Of a stretch of DNA of 61,198 nucleotides, positions 55,989 to 61,198 are shown one piece after another. Numbering within the stretch: position 1 is the first letter of the stretch; every line of letters starts with the position of its first letter. Under the pieces are notes generated by a model, which searched no databases, was not told the origin of the DNA, and saw only the letters and a program-made list of their open reading frames with translations. Position numbers and translations under genes: made by a program. Source of the DNA: Clostridia bacterium (GTDB lineage: Bacteria > Bacillota > Clostridia > Christensenellales > CAG-138); assembly GCA_016296415.1 (NCBI GenBank), contig JAEDJH010000001.1, positions 1-61,198 on the forward strand, read 5' to 3'.

Positions 55989-57376
55989 TTTTGAAAATAC
56001 TCTCGCATAACGGCGCATTCGGGGACTTCCTCCAATGAAAACCCCAATTCATTTTCCAATTCCTCCAGCGCAGACTCTCTGGACAAATTTTGATCACGGC
56101 TTGCTAAAGCAATTTCCAATGCGCTGAACGGTATCATATCGCTTTGCATGTCGTAAAATCGCTTGAACTGTGTGTTTTCCTTGCATTTCTCAATTTTACA
56201 GCTTGTATGCAGACCCTTTCCGCTCCCTTCCGGTGCCACCCAGCCACATTCACGCTCAATCAAGTCCTTAACTGCTCTCCAGTCATATCGTCCGCCACAA
56301 ATTTCATTCAGATCGACCTGCACAAAGGCTGGAATACGTCCTGTGCGGGAGGATGAGCGTATGGACTTTTTAAGCAAGGTGACCATATCCGGCACCTCAT
56401 GTATGGCCGTTGTCACGTTTGAAATCAATTCATTGCGATAATCAGATACTTTTAACAGAGAAACGCTGCCGTATGCAAGCTGCTTCATCGTGATCAGGGT
56501 ATGGAACTGCCCACTTTTGAGCGGCGGATGCAGAGTTAAAACCCTGCCGACATTTATTACGAGGTTTAAAAACCTGTTCTTTGAAAAAGAATATGCAATC
56601 GGCGGAGCCATACGGTTATAGTATAGTCCCAGCAGCTGCACAGGCTCGTTTCCGGCAATAAAATACGGTACTTTGTTAGCCACCAGCTCGGGATAAAACA
56701 AAACGTAGGCAAGCGACGGACACGCACAAGTATTTCCGCTAAGCTCATACAGCTTTTTATAAATAGTACGCAAATCATCGTTGGAAATTTTGCGTGTTAT
56801 AAACTCCACCGAATCCAGCGTGCGCTTTGCTCCGTCTATGCTCCTTTTTGCGCTCTCTGACATATATGGGATCTCCCACGTCAACGCCAAAACACGCAGA
56901 TTGCACTTTTTTGCTAAGTAGTATAGAAGATAAGTTGAGTCCTTCCCGCCGGTATAAAACACAGCAACATCAAATCGGGATTTTTTTGAACGGGGAAATT
57001 CGTTCATAATGGGCACTATGCTTTTATAGTTCTTTGTTTCGTGCCGGGTTTGGCACATGGGACATCTTCCGTTTTCATCAAATTCAAGGCCCGGTATAAT
57101 AAAATCATTCGCAATGCAGTCGGTGCAGAATTTAGCTTCAGAAAGCTTTTTGGGTATGGTGCGCTTTTGGTCGGCAGGCACAATCTGAATACCCAAAAAC
57201 GGCTTAACAGCCTCCATTTCCGCATCGGATAAAACCGCCGGCAGGCGAGCAACAATCGACCTTTGCAGATCGTTGAGATGATATTTGTTTTTGAAAATAT
57301 TGGGCTTGCTTCTCATGCCGTAGTATTTCAGACAATGATCTTCTATTTTCCATCTGCTCTGCAAATCATAAGTCAT
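55985..57376 (-). CDS. PP-loop ATPase with zinc ribbon, unknown substrate
   Basis: 463 residues. A Cys4 site (CTDC at about 84-87 and CPMC at about 105-108, spaced by IPGLEFDENGR) precedes the ATP pyrophosphatase loop FYTGGKDS (about 140-147). The same zinc-ribbon plus PP-loop layout occurs in N-acetyl sugar amidotransferases (WbpG/LegG-like) and in some thiolation enzymes. The C-terminal half has a cysteine pair (SCKIEKC) and no recognised domain. The ATG at 57376 has GGAGG nine bases upstream; an earlier ATG at 57397 lacks a site. The coupled flavodoxin-ferredoxin gene suggests the reaction needs electrons, unlike usual amidotransferases. Confidence 0.8.
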   Translation of the reverse strand: MTYDLQSRWKIEDHCLKYYGMRSKPNIFKNKYHLNDLQRSIVARLPAVLSDAEMEAVKPFLGIQIVPADQKRTIPKKLSEAKFCTDCIANDFIIPGLEFDENGRCPMCQTRHETKNYKSIVPIMNEFPRSKKSRFDVAVFYTGGKDSTYLLYYLAKKCNLRVLALTWEIPYMSESAKRSIDGAKRTLDSVEFITRKISNDDLRTIYKKLYELSGNTCACPSLAYVLFYPELVANKVPYFIAGNEPVQLLGLYYNRMAPPIAYSFSKNRFLNLVINVGRVLTLHPPLKSGQFHTLITMKQLAYGSVSLLKVSDYRNELISNVTTAIHEVPDMVTLLKKSIRSSSRTGRIPAFVQVDLNEICGGRYDWRAVKDLIERECGWVAPEGSGKGLHTSCKIEKCKENTQFKRFYDMQSDMIPFSALEIALASRDQNLSRESALEELENELGFSLEEVPECAVMREYFQK

Positions 57377-57427
57377 CGCAGCTTGCCTCCGTTTCATAGC
57401 ACAGCGAATCGGTCGCCCTTTTGTTTA

Positions 57428-57474
57428 AGTTTAACACAATGAGGTAATTCTTTCAATATTGCCTTACGAGGCAA
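57428..57474 (-). promoter_or_regulatory. Promoter and operator-like repeat of the PP-loop operon
   Basis: On the minus strand TTGAAA (57456-57451), a 17-base spacer and TAAACT (57433-57428). Just upstream, TTGCCT TACG AGGCAA (57459-57474) is a perfect inverted repeat, well placed for a regulator. Confidence 0.6.
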
Positions 57475-57706
57475 CCCGATGCACCCATTTTTCGGCACCA
57501 AAAAAGTTATGTCATTCCATCGATCGGTTCCCTTACAGATATTAAGTTAAGCCTAATACGAGCATCATCGTAAAATAAAAAAGCAAGATAGACGCAATGA
57601 CTTGCATCCTCCTGCGTGTCTTTCCCTTTGGTCAAAGTTCCTGCACAGACCTTTCATAATTATCAAACGCTATTCATACCCCGCCCGGAAGCTTTGAAAT
57701 TAAAGC
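57475..57706. other. Intergenic stretch without recognisable gene
   Basis: No frame of note and no clear motif on either strand. The adjacent fragment at 57707-58006 suggests decayed sequence. Confidence 0.5.
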
Positions 57707-58006
57707 CTACAGCCGCTTGTTGAATGCCAATGATACTCCAAGGACAACAGCGGCAGCTCCTAAGATCGGAAACAGGATCAATAAAACGTCGCTTTCCTTT
57801 TTATGCACAGTTTCGGGCCGGCCTTCATAATAGAAAATCTCCAGCTTTTGACCTATCTCGTAGGTAGAGCTGCCCGTATTTAATTTGCCGGTAATTCTCC
57901 CGTCATCAGTCTCAAATTCAACGAAGGCTATGTACTCTGTCGGAAATTCGGAATCACCCGTTTTATGTTCTTCGATTTTAACGATCGCAGCAGATGTATA
58001 AATGCG
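57707..58006 (-). pseudogene. N-terminally truncated DUF3592-like membrane protein
   Basis: An open frame of 99 codons with no ATG, GTG or TTG near its 5' end, preceded in frame by a TAG. It reads IVKIEEHKTGDSEFPTEYIA, then VEFETDDGRI, YEIGQKLEIFYY and a C-terminal helix (LLILFPILGAAAVVLGVSLA). The order of an extracytoplasmic beta region followed by a helix is that of DUF3592-type proteins, whose first helix is missing here. Not in the usual gene list because it has no start codon. Confidence 0.6.
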
Positions 58007-58008
58007 CT

Positions 58009-58031
58009 AACTGCGTTTTTGGAACGCAGTT
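58009..58031 (-). terminator. Hairpin after the small membrane protein gene
   Basis: AACTGCGTT (58009-58017) and AACGCAGTT (58023-58031), nine perfect pairs with a five-base loop. No long T-run follows, so termination is only probable. Confidence 0.4.
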
Positions 58032-58039
58032 GGTTTATG

Positions 58040-58432
58040 TTATTGTTTCATAATCAAGCCCTTTGCTTTTAATCTGATCAAATAGACGTATGCTAAAACT
58101 ACTCCAAGCAATCCAAACAGCGCATCTGCAATATCGGGTGTATTCAGTATTGGAAGAAAGATTTCATAAATAAAATTAAACGCAATAATCAAAAGTCCGA
58201 CAATCGTTATTGACTTTATCGTTCCCCCAAACACCAATACCCCAAAACCCAAGCATAGTAAAACCAGCAGCGATAAAGAAAAGTTTGTGATATGTAGGAG
58301 AATTGAATTTGGCAATAAAACTATATTGGGAGAAAGGTAACTTATCCAGCGAAGCATCATGAGTAGAAAGCATGCAATGACCATGCACAGATAGATTGCA
58401 ATATAGTGTTTCTTGACCTCATATTTTGCCAT
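58040..58432 (-). CDS. Small membrane protein of unknown function
   Basis: 130 residues, four predicted membrane helices, short charged ends. No family recognised; the last helices (DIADALFGLLGVVLAYVYL) faintly recall VanZ-like proteins. GAGG precedes the ATG. A TG-extended -10 (TGATATAAT on the minus strand, hexamer 58475-58470) lies about 40 bases upstream. Confidence 0.6.
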   Translation of the reverse strand: MAKYEVKKHYIAIYLCMVIACFLLMMLRWISYLSPNIVLLPNSILLHITNFSLSLLVLLCLGFGVLVFGGTIKSITIVGLLIIAFNFIYEIFLPILNTPDIADALFGLLGVVLAYVYLIRLKAKGLIMKQ

Positions 58433-58498
58433 ATACGCTTACCTCGTCAAATTCAATCCTGTCGAATAGATTATATCACTCGGTTATAGAAATTTCCA

Positions 58499-58547
58499 AC
58501 ATAAAAAGCACGATGGTTTCGTATCGAAATCACCGTGAATTTTATGT
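58499..58547 (-). terminator. Long near-perfect hairpin, terminator of the GGCT-like gene
   Basis: Arms 58499-58521 and 58525-58547 are complementary at 19 of 23 positions around a three-base loop. On the minus strand the 13-base core stem (58537-58509) is followed by CTTTTT. A-tracts on the other side make it potentially bidirectional. Confidence 0.7.
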
Positions 58548-58623
58548 CAGGGTATAATTACAGAACTTCTAAGTCGTAAACAATCAGCTTCGGTCACAAA
58601 GAGTTACACGGCAACACACCGCT

Positions 58624-59445
58624 TTATTCCATTGCGGCTTCAAGATACTTTATCGCTTTATGCTCATCAATACCGCACTCCTTGACAAGAGCATCCTTTA
58701 TGACACTATAGTATGCGTCTGAAGGAGCAGATGCCCTATCTCTGCTTTCAGCCGTAACTGTGTAAATCGGGATACCGCTTGTATCACAGCCGAGAAGTAT
58801 CAGATTGCCGTACCATTCTAAACCCTCCTGCTTCTGAACCTCAAGCATCTGCTCCCAAGTGATATTGTAGAGCCTCATATACACCGATCCGGTTCCGTTG
58901 TGATCGAAGAACGCAACCCCTCCTCCCCACTTGCTGCTTTCTTTCGCAAAATACAACTCTCCTTTATGTGATAAAAACCTGCTGTCAATCCAAAGCGTTT
59001 TATCCCGGCAGCCGGTATTCTGTATTTCAACGTCATGAAAGCACCGCTTTTCACCGTCAATATAACACCTAAACCTGGCTTCAAGCATATTCGATCCGTA
59101 GCAGGCATACCATACTCTGTCGCTGTTTTTCATATTCCATCTGCCGCCTTTGATCTCTTGTTCGTTTATCTCCTTTGCATAAACATAAATATAAGCGTTG
59201 AGGGTGCGGGATTCGTTTTCAACCAATGCCGTCCTTCTGTTATAAAGGCTGCCTTCGTCCTCGTATATATCCATATTCTTCAGCATGTCGAGGTCTATCT
59301 CGTAAACCTCGCCAAGCACCGCTGAACCGACTTTTGGTCGTATCCCGGGATACCGCCCGAAAGACAAAGCGTGCGTAACAGGCTCAGACAGCTTCAGGAA
59401 GAGGGTAAACAGAACTCTCAGCCGAAGCAGAGAAAGAAATCCCAA
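58624..59445 (-). CDS. GGCT-like protein, N-terminal half truncated
   Basis: The frame encodes 273 residues. From about residue 29 it resembles a gamma-glutamylcyclotransferase/AIG2 fold (GRYPGIRPKVGSAVLGEVYEIDLDMLKNMDIYE), but the N-terminal strand with the YGTL motif is missing. The second half (from about 105) is a complete-looking GGCT-like domain starting WYACYGSNMLEARFRCYI. The first 29 residues are the antisense of what looks like a relaxase tail (59359-59460). The gene was probably cut by a mobile element; translation may now begin at the ATG 59133 (MKNSDRVWYACYGSNM), which has AGGCGG upstream. The remaining domain of about 169 residues could still work. Confidence 0.65.
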   Translation of the reverse strand: MGFLSLLRLRVLFTLFLKLSEPVTHALSFGRYPGIRPKVGSAVLGEVYEIDLDMLKNMDIYEDEGSLYNRRTALVENESRTLNAYIYVYAKEINEQEIKGGRWNMKNSDRVWYACYGSNMLEARFRCYIDGEKRCFHDVEIQNTGCRDKTLWIDSRFLSHKGELYFAKESSKWGGGVAFFDHNGTGSVYMRLYNITWEQMLEVQKQEGLEWYGNLILLGCDTSGIPIYTVTAESRDRASAPSDAYYSVIKDALVKECGIDEHKAIKYLEAAME

Positions 59446-59460
59446 GACAGGGACAGATAA
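59359..59460 (+). pseudogene. Fragment resembling a relaxase C-terminal tail
   Basis: A frame ending in TAA at 59458 reads ERQSVRNRLRQLQEEGK, then QNSQPKQRKKSQDRDR. The basic, Gln/Ser-rich style is that of the tails of MobA/VirD2-like relaxases from Clostridial mobilisable elements. It starts where the GGCT similarity stops (about 59358). Low complexity makes this a moderate guess. Confidence 0.4.
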
Positions 59461-59529
59461 TCACGACATAGGAAATCAACACCGCAGGGCGACCTGCCTT
59501 GCGGTCTTACATATATCAGAGCATACGAA

Positions 59530-59563
59530 AACACCCTGCAAGATTTTAGCCTTGCAGGGTGTT
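59530..59563 (-). terminator. Intrinsic terminator of the HTH membrane gene
   Basis: AACACCCTGCAAG (59530-59542) and CTTGCAGGGTGTT (59551-59563) form 13 perfect pairs over an eight-base loop. On the minus strand TTTTCG follows. Confidence 0.8.
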
Positions 59564-59579
59564 GCTAAAATAACTAAAC

Positions 59580-60581
59580 TTATGTCTTGTTGTTCTTAGA
59601 AATTTTCACGCATTTGTCCAACCACAAATTACACACAAGTTTTACGCCTGCGAACAAAACACCCGCAACTGGCCATACACCCCAAGTAATATGCCAATCA
59701 TTTGTTATAAAGCTCCAACATAGATAAATGGCAGTTGCCAAAAGCCAGTAAACCGTACCAACAGTTTCGCTGATTTTACTTTTACGTTTTCCTTTATCTG
59801 AAAACTCTCCTTCTCGAAGCAACTTTTGCATACTTGCCCATCGCTCTCCTGCAACAATAAAAAACATTGCACCGATTCCTGCTATCAGCATTGTAACGCA
59901 GAGTAAAATCACGGTAAGTAATGCATTTTCTGTAAATGCTCCACACAGGAGAGGGACAGGCGATAACACACAGGTACAAGCACCAATATAATTGTATTTC
60001 ACATAGGTACTTCGATATGCTTTCTGTCTATCTCTTGCAAGTCCGGTTACACCATACTCGGTTTCAAATGACTCTTTTTCAAGGAACTCATAAGGAGCAT
60101 TTTTGAATCCAACACGAATAAACATTATTACAGCAATCGCTACAATAGGAAAAATTAGAACTACACCAATTCCAACTGCCGCATTCTCAGATATAGGCAA
60201 TGAGGTAAGTTCGCTTGCAACGCTCAAAAGCAAAAGCGGAATAACCGACAAGATACATAAAAATGTTGCAATAGCTATTTTTACCGAAGCATCTTTCCTT
60301 TGTTCTAAATAATCGTTAGCTTCTGCGAGCGTAATTTTTCTAATCGGTGTATCACCCACGCCATCAGTAAATTCTTCGTCTTCGATTTCATCCTTTAGTA
60401 AGTAATCGGTTGTTACACCAAACAAGTTTCCAAGTTGAAGAATCTTTTCTAAATCCGGTGTGGTCTGTGCTGCCTCCCATTTGGATACTGCTTGACGGGA
60501 TACATTCATTTTCGCAGCAAGTTCCTCTTGTGACCATCCATTCTTTTTTCTAAGTCTGATTATCTTATCAGCTAAAATCAT
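59580..60581 (-). CDS. XRE-family HTH regulator with membrane domain
   Basis: 333 residues. The N-terminal HTH (LADKIIRLRKKNGWSQEELAAKMNVSRQAVSKWEAAQTTPDLEKIL, about 2-60) is a Cro/C1-type DNA-binding domain; six or so membrane helices follow (about 100-325). Such membrane-bound XRE regulators are common in Clostridia and often control nearby genes in response to envelope or antibiotic signals; this member has no assigned target. The ATG at 60581 has GGAGG nine bases upstream. The longer frame to 60668 has no site. Confidence 0.82.
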   Translation of the reverse strand: MILADKIIRLRKKNGWSQEELAAKMNVSRQAVSKWEAAQTTPDLEKILQLGNLFGVTTDYLLKDEIEDEEFTDGVGDTPIRKITLAEANDYLEQRKDASVKIAIATFLCILSVIPLLLLSVASELTSLPISENAAVGIGVVLIFPIVAIAVIMFIRVGFKNAPYEFLEKESFETEYGVTGLARDRQKAYRSTYVKYNYIGACTCVLSPVPLLCGAFTENALLTVILLCVTMLIAGIGAMFFIVAGERWASMQKLLREGEFSDKGKRKSKISETVGTVYWLLATAIYLCWSFITNDWHITWGVWPVAGVLFAGVKLVCNLWLDKCVKISKNNKT

Positions 60582-60606
60582 CTTTCTATACCTCCACTTG
60601 ATAATA

Positions 60607-60627
60607 CAGGTGGCATATCGCCATCTG
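60607..60627. promoter_or_regulatory. Palindromic site before the XRE membrane regulator
   Basis: CAGGTGGC, five bases, GCCATCTG is an eight-base inverted repeat with one mismatch, 25 bases upstream of the start. It is a candidate autoregulatory operator or leader hairpin. Confidence 0.4.
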
Positions 60628-60755
60628 ATGAACCAAGTATAACTTTTTTGCGAGTTGCACACCACCAAACAGCAACTTGAAATTCGTCAACCGACGGTTG
60701 CATCGTGTGGTTTTATCTATTTTATCAAAAAAATACAGTTTTTTCTACCATCACT

Positions 60756-60789
60756 GAAAAATAGCGGCAGAGCGAATTCCTCTACCGCC
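60756..60789 (-). terminator. Intrinsic terminator of the TnpV-like gene
   Basis: GCGGTAGAG and CTCTGCCGC pair on the minus strand (60788-60780 with 60772-60764) with one wobble and a seven-base loop, followed by TATTTTT. Confidence 0.8.
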
Positions 60790-60796
60790 TTTTCGG

Positions 60797-61126
60797 TTAG
60801 TTGTAAATTATATCGTGATTTACAACTTCTCTTGCACAAGCCTGTATGTTATTCATCAATCCTATCCATTCCATAGGCTGCTCTGCTTTTAACTGTTCTG
60901 TCACACCCTGCTTTTGAGCCATTTCCTCAATCAATCTATGGAACATTTGCTCCGCCTGTTGGTTAATATCCGCAAGATAGAGGTTAAGTGTCCCCTCAAT
61001 CAGCATTGTGGTGTAAACAATGTGCCTATGCTCTTTCAGATACTGCTTGTGCGGTGTATGCCTTGCCGCAACAGCCTGTGCCAGCTTCCATGTCTCTTTA
61101 AACTCTTCTTCGTTTCGTACCCGCAC
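60797..61126 (-). CDS. TnpV-like transposon-encoded protein
   Basis: 109 residues. The core YLKEHRHIVYTTMLIEGTLN, LYLADINQQAEQMFHRLIEEMAQ and MEWIGLMNNIQACAREVVNHDIIY matches the TnpV family carried on Clostridial mobile elements, whose role is unknown. The N-terminal 20 residues (MRVRNEEEFKETWKLAQAV) differ from the TnpV proteins I recall, so the start may be rearranged. A GAGGCGG site precedes the ATG. Confidence 0.8.
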   Translation of the reverse strand: MRVRNEEEFKETWKLAQAVAARHTPHKQYLKEHRHIVYTTMLIEGTLNLYLADINQQAEQMFHRLIEEMAQKQGVTEQLKAEQPMEWIGLMNNIQACAREVVNHDIIYN

Positions 61127-61163
61127 ATCACCGCCTCTTTCTGTTTAACTGATTGGTCGATTA

Positions 61164-61192
61164 GTTATAACACGGGCATATGGAAAACACAA
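61164..61192 (-). promoter_or_regulatory. Promoter of the TnpV-like gene
   Basis: On the minus strand TTGTGT (61192-61187), a 17-base spacer and TATAAC (61169-61164). Confidence 0.55.
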
Positions 61193-61198
61193 GATGTA

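Noticed and set aside
1..61198. CRISPR arrays, tRNA and rRNA genes
   Set aside because: No regularly spaced repeats, no tRNA cloverleaf and no rRNA motifs were seen in any intergenic region.

Overview
The window looks like a chromosomal segment of an anaerobic Firmicute of the class Clostridia. I cannot name the genus; an uncultured gut or rumen lineage would fit. Evidence: a topA-trmFO-hslV-hslU block, a miaB-mutS-mutL-miaA-hfq operon, mcsA-mcsB-clpC, a SleB-like cortex or cell-wall hydrolase, electron-bifurcating [FeFe]-hydrogenase subunits, a tetrahydrofolate riboswitch in front of a folT-type gene, AGGAGG-type ribosome binding sites and the standard genetic code. Genes are tightly packed, with many ATGA overlaps. 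I see no tRNA, rRNA or CRISPR array.

Layout. 1-8818 (+): topA, trmFO, hslV, hslU, a SleB-like lipoprotein and a ManC/phosphomutase fusion. The xerC usually found between trmFO and hslV is absent. 8878-13848: trmL, mntP, a tyrosine recombinase, rnhA and a small Cys-rich protein divergent from lexA, with a LexA-like operator in the shared promoter region. 13848-21015 (-): miaB, mutS, mutL, miaA, hfq and a PLP enzyme as one operon. 21139-24383 (-): hydC, a histidine-kinase-type ATPase, a 2Fe-2S protein and hydB. 24573-28589 (-): mreC, mreD and PBP2. 28710-30750 (-): an adenosine-type deaminase and folT with its riboswitch. 30893-35032 (+): a SPOR protein, then DRTGG protein, ATPase, [FeFe]-hydrogenase-like protein, second DRTGG protein and PHP protein. 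35119-41000: an ECF-S-like membrane protein, an MBL hydrolase, a LarE-like protein with a degenerate P-loop, RadC, a beta-helix lipoprotein with a basic tail-anchored partner, and an HtrA protease. 41141-45346 (-): tsf, rpsB, thiI and a cysteine desulfurase. 45587-51126 (+): mcsA, a diverged mcsB, clpC and a glycerate kinase with an extra N-terminal domain. 51184-53369 (-): an MBL lipoprotein and a UMF1/Atg22-type MFS protein.

The right end, 53427-61198, is accessory. It holds a GNAT gene broken by one amber codon, an SLC13/ArsB-like transporter, a flavodoxin-ferredoxin protein coupled to a PP-loop ATPase of unknown substrate, a decapitated DUF3592-like fragment, a GGCT-like gene whose 5' end seems replaced by a relaxase tail, an HTH membrane regulator and a TnpV-like gene.

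The strongest candidates for something not fully described are these. First, the redox module split over 21139-24383 and 31783-35032, which together give the accessory genes of a bifurcating hydrogenase without a canonical hydA in the window. Second, the PP-loop ATPase plus flavodoxin-ferredoxin pair at 55278-57376. Third, the LarE-like protein without its ATP-binding loop. Fourth, the McsB-like protein with altered active-site motifs in a locus without CtsR. All product names come from reading the translations; no search was run.
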